Made by a program: the position numbers and the translations under genes | The notes under the pieces: model-generated | The model's input: the letters and a program-made list of their open reading frames with translations, nothing else | What the model was told of the DNA's origin: nothing | The model's database searches: none | Source: Asparagopsis taxiformis | Lineage: Eukaryota; Rhodophyta; Florideophyceae; Bonnemaisoniales; Bonnemaisoniaceae | DNA: 64,000 nucleotides | Reading direction: 5' to 3' | Assembly: GCA_030407315.1 (NCBI GenBank) | Contig: JALQPE010000761.1 | Coordinates: 1-64,000 of the forward strand | Part shown: positions 44,080 through 54,536 of the stretch, piece after piece | How the letters are laid out: every line of letters begins with the position of its first letter | Numbering within the stretch: the stretch's first letter is position 1

Positions 44080-46802
44080 AAGGCCACGACGGCCCCCGAA
44101 AACGCACACGAGCGTCGGGTTAAGCGCACGCGTGCGCGACGTTGCACGATGCAACAAACGAAGGCGACGAGCCGCACGAACGAGAAGCGAAGGCACAACG
44201 AGTGGCCGGGACGTCCACCCTTGCGTTGGGGGGGCGCGATGCGTGCTAGAGCCGTCGCTCTTTTCGTTTTCGACACCATACGTTGGTGGAGGCACGAGCG
44301 CCAACGAAAGATTGGACGACGAGTCCACGCGCGGACGATTCACACGATGTGAAGAGCCACGACTGGCTCGACAGTGTTGACCGCCCCACGGGCAAAGGTG
44401 ACGACACCACGGGCCACGGACGGACAACACGTCAGATTTTTCGCGCGAAAAATTATACTTGGGCCAGCGGGCCATGGGCGCACGGTACGAAACATCGGGC
44501 CGATTACAGTGCGCTAATCCGGCCAAATCTCGGGACACGCGTGCCCCGAAAATTTCGTAATTTTGGCACGTCACGTGAGCCATCGCACGTCCCCGTGGAC
44601 AGCCGCTGACAACGAGTCGCATCGACCAACGAGGTCAACGCCAAACAGCTCGCGAGCTAACGGCAACGTGACGCCGGAAGGCGGAGAAACGACGTAGGAC
44701 GGACGCGTCCCCAACGAAGATGGCAACGGCCTCATTACGAAACTTCCCGCACGAAGCGGAACGAAGCTATACGTTAGCCGACGAATTAGACCAACGGGTC
44801 TCAGCGCACGAAGCGCGCGAGTGAAGCGTGCGAACGACGAGCCAACGAGGCCGCGACGACGGACGGCGAACCGAATCGCCATCGTGAGGCACGACGCCGA
44901 ACACGGTAGCCACGTACGGCAACCACGGAACGACACAACGGTGTCCTGCCACGCGGGCATAGCGAATGACGCGCGAAAGCGAAAAGCCCGCCGGCTAGTC
45001 GAGACGCACGAGCAAACCCGAAAGGGGTTGACCACGTACGGTCACGAAGGCTAAGACGCGCACGTCCGCATCGCAAAACGAGAAGCTAACGAGCTTAGAC
45101 CCCGTTCGAATTCGAAGGCGCGCGCGGCACCGGCCACGTCGGCCAGGATACGAGCGCGTACGCGGACGTCGCTAACGATAACGACGCACGCCAACGGGCC
45201 GAACGTACGAAACGAAATACGAATACGCAACGGCGTACAAGCTGGTAGCCAACGTAAACGGCACAGCTGAAGGCAACGTCTGCCGACGAACCTGGCTCAC
45301 GTAACAGCCTCAAACGCCCGCGGGCGTGCGAAACGACTTCGTCAATCGCGTCCCCGTCGGGTTCGCAAGTCGAATAAACTAAATTACGCAACGGCGTAGA
45401 GGGCGAGCATTACGTATGCCCAAGTGCACGTCGCACCACATAACGGATGAGCTAACGAAACGCTCCTCGGACGCCGCGGCGAACGACGCCACCACGCGAA
45501 GCGGACTAGCGCAACGGTTGCGCCACCGGCTAACGTGAAGCCGCGGGAACGTAAAGCGCGACGGCGCTAACGGTGTTAACGGCTATACGAAAAGCCAAGC
45601 CCGCCGGCAAAGACGTTGTGAACGGAACTGCGACGCACCACGACGCACCGCCGCGTACACGCAACGGCGTGAAACGTCAAGCCAACTCACGCGCGAGTCG
45701 GCCTGACGTTTGGCGAATTTTCCGTCCAGCTCATCGGAGCAAATTAAAATTGGCACCGACGTGCTACGTGCCAAAGAGCTCGAATGCTCAACGGAATTCG
45801 ACACCCGACGGGGTTATCCGCACGAGGAACGACGGCGGAAACGAATTCCGAGATAGTTACAAAATGATAACGCCACTGGCCAACGTGAAGCCGCGGGAAC
45901 GTGAAGCGCGACGGCGCTAATGACGTCAATGGCTATACGAAAAGCCAAGCCCGCCGGCCACCACGTCGTCAGCGAAACCGCAACGTACTGCGACGAATTG
46001 CTGCGTACACGCCACGGCGTAGAACGTCAAACCGACTCACGTGCGAGTCGGTCTGACGTTCGATGAAATTTTCACCTAGCTCATCGGAGCAAATTAAAAT
46101 TAGCACCGACGTGCTACGCGCTAAAGAGCTCGAATGCTCAACGGAATTCGACACCCGACGGGGTCATTCGAACGAGAAGCGACGGCGGAAACGATTTCCG
46201 AGTTAGTTACTAAATGATACGCACGCCAACGGGCTAAACGATCGAGGTTAACGTACCACTCGCAGTGAAAAGCCGCCGCTACGCGCCGCCGCTTAGCCGA
46301 ATAGTTACGATTTGTACGAACCTGCCAACGGGCACACGCCGCTGCGAACGCGGAAGACGGGCTACGTAAGCCTTACGACACCCGACGGGGTAGACGCCAC
46401 AACAAAAAAAATTGTGGGGAGGGGCTTAACGCTAACCCCTCCCCCGCTGCAGACGACCTGCCAACACGTATTACGAAGCTCAACGGAGCCATGCGATTAC
46501 GCAAAGAAACAAACGAAGGTTTACGAAGCAGCTCGATGCTAAAAGCCTACGAGGCCTACGACTAACCACGGAACGATGCCAACGGGCGGGCCGCGATGAT
46601 TACGAAAGAGCCGGAGCGCACGCGCGCGCTCCGGCGCCGTGGCGATTCGATCAGCCAACCGGGCCGCGTACGTTTAAACGAGATTTTTCGGGACAACTGC
46701 CACGTCCGCAGTTGTACCCGAAAAGGCGCCACGGCCCCGTGTCTCAGGCGCGTCCTGAAGGGCCTCGCGTGGCCGGGACGTCCACGTGTGGGGGTGGGGC
46801 TG
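44080..46802 (+). other. Long non-coding 3' region of the chromovirus
   Basis: 2.7 kb between pol and the 3' LTR with no sustained frame. It is rich in ACG, AACG and CGA words like the rest of the element. It ends in a G-rich tract (46786-46802, GTGTGGGGGTGGGGCTG) just before the LTR, the place of the polypurine primer for plus-strand DNA synthesis. A stretch at 44080-44725 is shared with the old copy (34882-35518). Confidence 0.7.
45530..46225 (+). repeat. Two direct repeats of about 350 bp
   Basis: Units start with 'aacgtgaagccgcgggaacg' at 45533 and 45882 and share 'caagcccgccgg', 'agctcatcggagcaaattaaaat' and 'cgaatgctcaacggaattcg' in the same order. They diverge by roughly 10-15 percent. 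They lie in the non-coding 3' region of the chromovirus; role unknown. Confidence 0.8.
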
Positions 46803-47462
46803 TGTAGTATACGTGGCAATTCCGAAATTGCAAATATTTACGTTTTTCCGCGGAATTCGAATCTCGGCGGACACGACCGGCGACAGCAATGCACGAACAT
46901 TGCTGGCGCATGCGCGCGCGCAACCGGCACACGTGTGCAACGAACGTACTGGCAACGGCCAACGGACCAACGGGTCCCTACGTGTGACCCACAAGGTCCT
47001 TTCCCATTCGGGGACGTTACGAACAGTGTTTACACTGTAAAGCGATGCCATCGTGGCCATATAGGTATCGGCATCGTGCCGGGAGGGAAAGGGGACAAGA
47101 CAACGATCGAGCAACGGCTCTAGTCTACGACTGACTTCTACGTTTACGTTTACGTTTTGCCTAACGAGGCTTCGTCTCCGTCGAGCTGCGTACTCCCTAC
47201 CCATCGCCGCACGTAAGGCTGATTGCGTGTAGTGCCTCCGGGCTTGGTCGAGAGCGCCTCCGGTGACGTACCACCTCGTGTGCTAACGTAATCCTCGCGT
47301 GGATTGTTGCGTCGTGACGCTCGTGTCTACTCGCTAACCACTCTACCTTCCTACCTAACAATACAGTCAAAACACCAGCGGGTGGACTGCTCGTTTCGTT
47401 TCGTTAAGGACAGCGTGTCCGTGGCTCGTACCAGCTACTTCTAGAACTAACGTGGTTCCACA
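46803..47462 (+). repeat. 3' LTR of the Gypsy chromovirus
   Basis: 660 bp with no difference from 36389-37048 that I could find by reading. It is followed directly by the target duplication GTCGC at 47463. Confidence 0.93.
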
Positions 47463-49607
47463 GTCGCTTATGAGCGTCCGTGGGGGTCCGTACGAGAAAA
47501 CCCAAGCGTTGACGAACGCACTCACCACGTTGGCGGAATCGATATTTCGTAGAGGTACGACTCTAGTTAGCTTCGTAAAGCGGTGCGTTATTACTAGAAT
47601 AAATCGGTTACCTCGCGTGTTCTTCGTAAGCGGACCTAGTATGTCGATACATAGGTCTCGCAGTGGCTCCGTAGCCGGAAATAATCGTAACGTGTTTGTC
47701 CATTTGCGAAGTTTCACGCGGTTCTTCGCACATCCAACACAGTTTCGTACCGTTGCGTGGATGTCGGCGGCCATCGCAGGCCAGTAGTACGTCCCCCGTA
47801 GGGTGTATTAGATACACGTCTGCCCGGGATGTCCATCGAGGACGTGGTGGTGCGTTAGCTCCAGCAGCCGCGGTCGTAACGAAGCCGGCACAACGATTTG
47901 CGTTCGTTCCTCGTCGTGAGGGTTCCGTCGCCTGAGTAAACCATCGCGGTCTTCGAAGAATGCAGCGTCCTGCATCTCGGACTGCCGCGACAGTATCGTC
48001 TGACAGAATGCGTCTTCGCGTTGAGCTTCGATAAGCTCGTCCCTCGTAATGGGAAGCTGAACGTCAGCTGGCGGCACGCGTGCCGAATCATCTTCAGCAG
48101 CGCGCTGTTCGTCGAGGAAATCTGGTTCCTCGTCAAGAACGTCGTCGAGCGACTCGTCGCGGTTGAACTCTAGTTCACTATTGCCGGCCGTCGCGGCTGG
48201 TGGTTGTTCGTCACGAGTCGCATTCGACGGGTCATCGTGACCCGTGGCATTCCTTGTCGTTTTTCGTGTGGACGTCGTTCGTCCTTGTCCACTTCGCGTG
48301 GTTTGGCGCCGACTGCGAGTCATCACGAGGACCGTGTCCCCATACGATGGTACGTCATCGTCGACTGGTCGACCATCGTCGTAGGTAGATATCACGCGTG
48401 ATAAAGCGTCGGGTACCTGGTGCACGCGCCCAGGTCTGTACGTAACCTCGAAGTCGAATTCGGCGACGCGTAGCCTCCATCGTAGTAGTCGACCGGACGC
48501 GTCCGTCAACGTCATCAGCCAACGCAAGGCTTCGTGGTCCGTACGTACGGTAAATCTTTGACCCTCTACGTTGGGGCGGAGCGACGTTATCACCCAAACT
48601 ACGGAGTAGCACTCGCGCTCAGTTGCCGAATAACCGCGTTCGGTTTCGTTGAGGTCTTCGACCAGTACCCAATCGGCACCCATTCGTTGGGCTTGTTTTC
48701 GTTCTGCTGCTGGAGCAACGTAGCTCCCAGCTGATACGCCGACGCGTCGGTATCGATCATGAACGGACGTTCCGCCTTCGGAAGGTGCAATACTGGTGGC
48801 GACACCAGTATCGTTTTCAACGTCTCGAACGCGTTCATCTGCTCGTTAGTCGGGTTCGTCCAATCGGGGGAAGCGTCCTTCTTCAACATCGTGTTGAGTG
48901 GCCGAGCGATCTCTGCGTACGCCTTTACAAAGCGGCGGTAAACGTTGGCCGCGCCCAAAAATGATCGACATTACGTCTTATCCCGCGGGAACGTAGCCGT
49001 ACGAAAGGCTTCCTTGTTCCGTGCTGCGACGTGCAGTTTCCCTGGGGTAATCACGTGCCCCAGGTAGTCAACTCGTGGTTGAAAGAACGAAAATTTCGCG
49101 AGCTTTAACGTTACTCCTGCTGCGCGTAGCAGGGAAAGTACGTGGTCGACGTGACCCAGGTGAGACTCGAGGTCTTTCGAAAAGACGATTACGTCGTCTA
49201 AGTAAACAAGGCACGATTGCCAACGAACTCCGGAGAGGATGATGTCCAACGTCCGCTGAAACGTAGCGGGGGCATTTCGTAGCCCGAATGGCATTCGCAC
49301 GTAGCGATACGTTCCCATGAAAGACGTAAACGTTGTCTTATCACGGCCGTGGACCGGTCCTCGGCGGAGACGGGCACTTGCCAGTAACCGGCGTTACAGT
49401 CAAGTGTCGTGAAAATGGCGGCGTCGCCCAACGAATCGAGGCAGTCTTCCATGCGAGGAAGCGGGTACGAATCAGCGATCGTTTTCGCATTCAAACGTCA
49501 GTAATCGACACAGAAAGGTAAGGATCCGTCCTTCTTCGGCACCAATACGATTGGTGACACCCATTCGCTGGACGCGGTTTCGATAACCCCTTCGTTGAGC
49601 ATCTTCA
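47463..49607 (-). pseudogene. Old inverted Gypsy copy, RT to integrase core
   Basis: Minus-strand continuation of the copy at 34882-36388. Reading from 49607 it has reverse transcriptase (YLDD near 49200), RNase H, the H2C2 finger and the integrase up to the interrupted DNG site at 47463. Several frameshifts and stops (near 49330, 48960, 48650 and 47815) show that it is dead. At 49607 the similarity ends abruptly at a point matching 41082 of the intact element, where an ACTGCC-rich sequence begins; the 5' half of this copy is missing. Confidence 0.88.
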
Positions 49608-50050
49608 CTACTGAGTTTGAGATAAAAAAATGTAGTAAATTTACTGCCTGAGGCAGTAAAAATCACTGCCTGAGCAATCTAGTGCCTGAGGCAGTAGAAT
49701 TACTATTTTAATTTTTTCAGTTCTAGTGCCGCAGGCAGTAAAATACAAAATTTCCTGGCAGTACGGTATGTAGCAGAATTCAGTACTGTACGATAGCAAA
49801 TTCTAGTAATTTTTGCTGGTACCACAGGGCAGTAGTGCAATGCAGTGATTTTTGATGATTTTTGCAATGGAATGTGTACTGCCATACAGTACTGCCCTGG
49901 CAAATGACCTGGCATTGGAATCAGGCAGTAAAATATACTGGCTTCGGCAGTGAATTGTACTGCCTGCAAGTACTGCCTTGATAGTAATTGGTGATTGGTA
50001 TTTTCTGAGATTCAATGTTGCAATAGTTGTCCAGGATAGGGTTGTACAAT
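49608..50050. repeat. ACTGCC/GGCAGT motif array with palindromes
   Basis: AT-rich 0.4-kb stretch with about a dozen ACTGCC or GGCAGT hexamers in both orientations. It includes the 19-nt perfect palindrome TTACTGCCTGAGGCAGTAA at 49641-49659 and related pairs near 49680-49697, 49727-49737 and 49889-49908. It begins exactly where the old Gypsy copy is cut and ends about 250 bp before the 506-aa gene. It could be the subterminal end of a DNA element or a cluster of operator sites for that gene. Confidence 0.7.
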
Positions 50051-50299
50051 GTGTTCGCATGTGAGTTCAAGTAGAGAAGAGAGGAAACTATTCTGAAGCT
50101 AGTAGTAGTGAGAAGTGTAGAGGATGTATGGTCACATGGAAATGACCGTTACAAAAAAGGTAGGAGAAAATCGGTCGTTTTCCGAGGATATGAGTAGAGT
50201 AGTTGGCATTATTTGTTACTATTGCTAGCATTCTCGTTGCAGGAAAATCGTCTGGAGTGACACTTTGCGATTGGAACGAGAGGCGAAGTTTGACGGAAG

Positions 50300-51820
50300 A
50301 TGGAATCTCAGCTTCGTGAGGAAAATCCAAATGACTGCCTAGCAGGGATTATTCGAGAGGGATTCAGGACAGTGACTGGGGAAGTTCGTCGTATTGGGGA
50401 GAGGATGGATGAAATCGACGATGATCGAACGTCCCAACGCCAGCAAATCGAAAAGCTGATGAGTCGCGTCGAGTTTATAACGGAATTACAGGGTGTGAAA
50501 GACATCTGTGATGGTTTATTACAGCAGAGTCAGGGCAATTCGAAGAAGGGGATGACTGACAAGGACAGGGACCGTTTGCGCATCTCGCAGTCAGCAGAAC
50601 TATCGTTTTCTTACAATTTTCTGTGTGCAGTATTTGGAACTGTTGTACCTTTGCTGGTCGACAAGATTGATGCTGGGGCGACAATTTACACCAACCAAGG
50701 AATCTACGACCTCCGTGGTTGCAGGTTGCTCTCTGCAATGATGGTTGTGAAGCAGAGCAATGACAAGAGAGATGTGTTCCAATCCAACACCGGGAAGAAC
50801 AACATCGAGCTTCGATTCCAAGTGGTGATGTCTCTCCTGCGGAACATTCAGAAGGAAAAGTCGGGTACAGGCCGTACAGTGGAAGGCTCGAGCTCTGGAC
50901 GCGATTCGAATGCGTTCAACGTCTGGAAGGAGAACAAGTACATTCCGGACAAAATAATCGAAGAAGTTGTTTATGGTGCCACTGGCGATGGCCGAAACCA
51001 GCCTGCAGGAAGCATTGACGGAGGGGCTAGGAAGCGGAGGAAAACAGATGGAAATGGTGGACAGTTGAGCAAGCGTGAAATATCTTTGGCTGTTACGAAA
51101 GTTGCGCTGACAAAGGTGCTCGGTTTCCTGAACAAGTCTAGAGAGCAGGTGCGCCATCGATTCCTTGTCGAACTGGGGTTCGCTCTAGTGTTGGAAACGG
51201 ACGCCTCTATCACTTTCGAGTTTCCAACTCACGATCTCATTCGAGATATGGATGTTATCCCCGATACCCGTGTGACCAACGGAAATCTAAGGCCTGAGGA
51301 ACGGAAAGTTGTGGATGACAAGAATTCCGAGATCTTGATACAATTCATCGCTGAGCGGAAAGAGATGGTTGTCATCATTCAGTACGAAGTCGAGATATCG
51401 GGATGTGTGGCCAAAAGGATGATTCGAAGGAGAATCAATATCCTGGAGGTAGCCCTGAATACTGCAATTGCTTTCCTTCAATGCACGAGTAGAACGGTTT
51501 TCCTGCGACGTTCCTGCAATTCACTCAGATTTGTCTATGCAATCGCTTCCGGGATTCTAGGAATTTTCAAGGTACAATCAGGTCAGACCTTCGAAGAAAG
51601 TGTACAAGACGAGCTCAAACAATTAGGAAAGGTGATGTTGCCGAGTGAGCGAATCTGTAAGAGGCATCTCTGCGAAGATGTACTGACAATTACTAACGAA
51701 AAATTCGATGAACAACACTTGGAACAGCGTAGTACCGCGTTTGAGGAGGATAGCGGACATGGAAATGAAGAAGATGGGAGTGAAAGCTACGTTGAAGTTT
51801 TCCTTGATGAGGAAGATTGA
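50300..51820 (+). CDS. 506-aa protein of unknown function
   Basis: Single intact exon, ATG at 50300, end at 51820. Residues about 15-75 look like a coiled coil (many E/R/Q with regular I/V/L, for example RRIGERMDEIDDD...QQIEKLMSRVEFI). The middle (about 90-185) is more hydrophobic and globular. A Lys/Arg patch (GARKRRKTDGN, about 243) could be a nuclear localisation signal. The C-terminus is very acidic (EEDSGHGNEEDGSE...LDEED). No known catalytic motif is visible. It is the first gene of the block with DNA-methyltransferase and SET genes, converges with the 462-aa gene, and is preceded by the ACTGCC array. A structural or DNA-binding role is possible but not shown. Confidence 0.7.
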   Translation: MESQLREENPNDCLAGIIREGFRTVTGEVRRIGERMDEIDDDRTSQRQQIEKLMSRVEFITELQGVKDICDGLLQQSQGNSKKGMTDKDRDRLRISQSAELSFSYNFLCAVFGTVVPLLVDKIDAGATIYTNQGIYDLRGCRLLSAMMVVKQSNDKRDVFQSNTGKNNIELRFQVVMSLLRNIQKEKSGTGRTVEGSSSGRDSNAFNVWKENKYIPDKIIEEVVYGATGDGRNQPAGSIDGGARKRRKTDGNGGQLSKREISLAVTKVALTKVLGFLNKSREQVRHRFLVELGFALVLETDASITFEFPTHDLIRDMDVIPDTRVTNGNLRPEERKVVDDKNSEILIQFIAERKEMVVIIQYEVEISGCVAKRMIRRRINILEVALNTAIAFLQCTSRTVFLRRSCNSLRFVYAIASGILGIFKVQSGQTFEESVQDELKQLGKVMLPSERICKRHLCEDVLTITNEKFDEQHLEQRSTAFEEDSGHGNEEDGSESYVEVFLDEED

Positions 51821-52137
51821 TAATGGAAGCAGATAAGTAAAGTTTCATAACCTTTGAAGTAAAATAATTACGACGAGGCGGACTGAGGAGAAATAGAAAC
51901 CTTTAGATATGAAACTGTCTAGGATATGAGTGGAAAAGGTGCACCCTAGCATGCTACGTACTACATGGTGTACTGGAAAAATAGCTATCGTTCTTATTTT
52001 TCAGCTCACTCTGCGACTAGAAAGCGTCATGTCTACTACGGTTAAGAGTTTTACCCTGTCATTGAGCACTCCTCTAGTAGCTTCGGGGCCTGTGCAGTCC
52101 CATCCAATGCCGTAGCTCCACCTGGCAGAGTAGTGCG

Positions 52138-52320
52138 GAAAATAATACCGGGTATTATTTTGAGGAATATTTTGCCAAGTGGAGGGCAATCATTCGTACC
52201 GACTACAGGCGATCCCTGGACGAAACCTAAGAATAATACCCGGTATTATTCTCAGGGATATTTTGCCAAGTGGAGGGCAATCATTGTTACAGAATGCAGA
52301 CAGTCCCTGGACGAAGGAAC
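52138..52320. repeat. Two tandem hairpin units with AATAATACC palindrome
   Basis: Two direct units of about 91 bp. Each starts with a perfect 23-nt palindrome: AATAATACC-G-GGTATTATT plus two flanking pairs at 52139-52161, and the same arms around a C at 52230-52252. The shared segment 'attttgccaagtggagggca' follows, and both units end near 'ccctggacgaa'. The flanks CTCCACCTGGCA (52110-52125) and TGCCAAGTGGAG extend the pairing. The position is between the 3' ends of two convergent genes (51820 and 52424). A related hairpin lies in the other convergent spacer at 58433-58502. Confidence 0.8.
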
Positions 52321-52423
52321 AGGCCAGAAAGATACGGAGCATGTATCGATGGATACCATCGACTTAATCGAGGTTGGCTAATTCTGAACAGTCTTGTAAC
52401 CATCTAGAAAGATAGAAAACGTT

Positions 52424-53812
52424 TTACTCGGAGGCGACATCGTGTACGGTAGGATGAGGTGCATCGACAGGGGAACTATTCTGTCCAACAATAACGTCAT
52501 GTCCAATTGTGTCTAGCTCGCTGCAGATGGTGTGTCCACTGAAAATGCATGCTGGGAGGTTCAAGTATGCAGTTCCCAACACAACATTCTGGAGAACGCG
52601 CTCGAAAGTTCCATATGGACGAGGGCCTTGAACAGGTTTCCAGGTCAGTGAGAACGAGTTGGCCAGTTTGAAATTTTTGCTGTCCGGCAGCTCAAAGGTG
52701 TCCTGCATTTCTCGACTTGAGAGGAAGCGAGCTTCCAAAGGATACGAATAGCTGCAATTGACATAGTCGTATTCATCAGATTCTCGAGTAAGAACGACAG
52801 TACTACTCATGTTTTCAGATCTCCTGTATAAAGAGGAACCAACAAGAACAGCCTTTGTAGATGGAATAAAATCTTCTGAAGCACTGTCTGCTAGAGTTCC
52901 CAAAACTCTAATGACAGAAGACCCAGAATCGTGTCGTGTTTTCTTCCACTTGAGGATAGTAGAGTTCGTGCATGTAGACATGGAAGGAGCTAAAGTATTG
53001 CAGAGGTCATAGTATGTTCCAAAGTGGATCGATAGCTCTTTATCTCTCCCAGTTGAAATTCGAACCGCCTCGACGCTCGGCAGGAAAATTGTGTTTGGGT
53101 TGTTCTTCTCTTCGCATAGCCTGGAAAGTTGTAAAAACTGTTCAAGCGAGCAATCTGCTCTTGCCGTCACATAGTCTTGCACTAAGGAGCTCACTTCCCG
53201 GCCTGTTTCAGACTTCGTGATTTTGGAGGACAGGGGTTTGTCCAGTTTTAAGCCAACTCTCTGGAACAGGTAGTCGCACACAATGTTTCCGAAGATGGGT
53301 CCAGTAGCGCTTGATGAACCGCGACAGTTGAGAATCTGCCTTTCGAGGTAGGATACCTTTTGAAACAGCTTGGATATGTCCTCATTGGTGTTAGGACCAG
53401 GAGGACTCTCATCGCAAACTAAGCGCGGCTCGGACTTGGATCGACTCAACAAGTTTTGTTTGCAGTCTTTTTTATGGAAACTGTCTTCACCCGCAGACGA
53501 GATCGTCTGCTCTAGTGCTAGTTGCTCTCCAAACCTCCAACGTAGCATGTTTCCAGAGTCAATGTCCAGCAGCGAATTGTTCTTGAATAATTTTGCTGTA
53601 GAGACTGACTGGTCGAAACCGTGTTCAGATTGATATTGCAGCGTAACAAACAAGTTTCCAGTCAAACGATGTTCTCCGGACGCGTCCGGCTTGGCAGTAC
53701 TCAAAACTTTGGCGCCCCACCAAACCTTTTCCTGTTTCCTTCCTCTCGTTTGTAAACTCCATTCTACTTCAATGACTGATCCTTCGGAGACAAAGTCTGT
53801 TGGGTCTTGCAT
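52424..53812 (-). CDS. 462-aa protein, possible Tudor/SH3-like N-terminus
   Basis: Single intact exon, ATG at 53812. Residues about 8-40 (GSVIEVEWSLQTRGRKQEKVWWGAKVLS) have the pattern of a small beta-barrel reader such as Tudor or Agenet: a V-E-V-x-W strand and then WW-x-A-x-V. This is a weak, pattern-only call. The middle is Ser-rich and has a short coiled coil (about 145-165). The C-terminal half looks globular with many Thr, Ser and Tyr, and no catalytic motif is visible. It converges with the 506-aa gene and diverges from the ParB-methyltransferase gene (54537), so the 724-bp spacer 53813-54536 probably holds both promoters. A chromatin or modified-DNA reader would fit the neighbours but is inferred. 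Confidence 0.65.
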   Translation of the reverse strand: MQDPTDFVSEGSVIEVEWSLQTRGRKQEKVWWGAKVLSTAKPDASGEHRLTGNLFVTLQYQSEHGFDQSVSTAKLFKNNSLLDIDSGNMLRWRFGEQLALEQTISSAGEDSFHKKDCKQNLLSRSKSEPRLVCDESPPGPNTNEDISKLFQKVSYLERQILNCRGSSSATGPIFGNIVCDYLFQRVGLKLDKPLSSKITKSETGREVSSLVQDYVTARADCSLEQFLQLSRLCEEKNNPNTIFLPSVEAVRISTGRDKELSIHFGTYYDLCNTLAPSMSTCTNSTILKWKKTRHDSGSSVIRVLGTLADSASEDFIPSTKAVLVGSSLYRRSENMSSTVVLTRESDEYDYVNCSYSYPLEARFLSSREMQDTFELPDSKNFKLANSFSLTWKPVQGPRPYGTFERVLQNVVLGTAYLNLPACIFSGHTICSELDTIGHDVIVGQNSSPVDAPHPTVHDVASE

Positions 53813-54536
53813 AATGGGTATTCCCAGGAAAAGAATGGAAGAGGTATCGACTGAGGAAACAGGAAAGATGACGAAACTGTACAGCTTGTATCCGTGTGGA
53901 ATGATAGAGAGAAAATTGGTAGGTTACTATTTTTATACTTGCATAACTCGTAACGGTTATAAATTACTAACAACTGTCCCAAGCGACATGGGAGACCAAC
54001 ATCGTGATGATCATCTCTCTTGAACATTCATCACCATATAATGAAGATCTTATTCCGAGCTGCTCGAAGCCATTACCAGTAGATTGGGTGTATTTTTCGC
54101 TGTGGCAATATAACGGAACCTAGACGTGTATGTATAATGAGACGCAGGGATCGAGAATGATGCAGTGAAATCAATGTGTATATTTATATACTGGTTGTAA
54201 GAACGAGTCTACAAGTTCGAACAGAAGATGAAGTCCTCTCAAGAGATTGGTTTTGAAATCTCCGATGGCAGATTTCAAACTCAATCTCTCGAGGGGACTT
54301 CAAATTCAAAACAAAAATGGAAATGTCCGTTGGCGAAATAGTTGTATTGAAAGGCCGCCGAAGAACCTAATTATTCCTCATTACGTACCCTACCTAGCCA
54401 AAGTATACCTGAAAATATTCAGGTTAACTCTTTAACTGTGCATTTAAGGTTTATCAAGATTGTTGCCGAAGGTTTTTTAACGGCAGGTAGGTTGTTTTCT
54501 GCTGGTGACTGATTGAGGTGAAGAATCTATTTCTCG
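53813..54536. other. Divergent promoter region
   Basis: 724-bp spacer between divergent genes. It contains 'gagattggttttgaaatctc' and 'gatttcaaactcaatctc', which are complementary (54243-54262 and 54269-54288, around GATGGCA), forming a hairpin of about 16 bp. No gene is seen. Confidence 0.5.

Larger units (their letters stand above)
36389..47462 (+). mobile_element. Intact Ty3/Gypsy chromovirus inserted in an older copy
   Basis: 11,074 bp bounded by two 660-bp LTRs, which I find identical by eye. The element begins TG and ends CA and is flanked by GTCGC on both sides (36384-36388 and 47463-47467), a 5-bp target duplication. The site lies inside the integrase frame of an older, inverted copy of the same family. 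Order: LTR, primer site, gag, -1 frameshift, pro-RT-RNaseH-integrase-chromodomain, long 3' region, purine/G-rich tract, LTR. Full frames and matching LTRs indicate a recent, possibly still active insertion. Confidence 0.93.
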
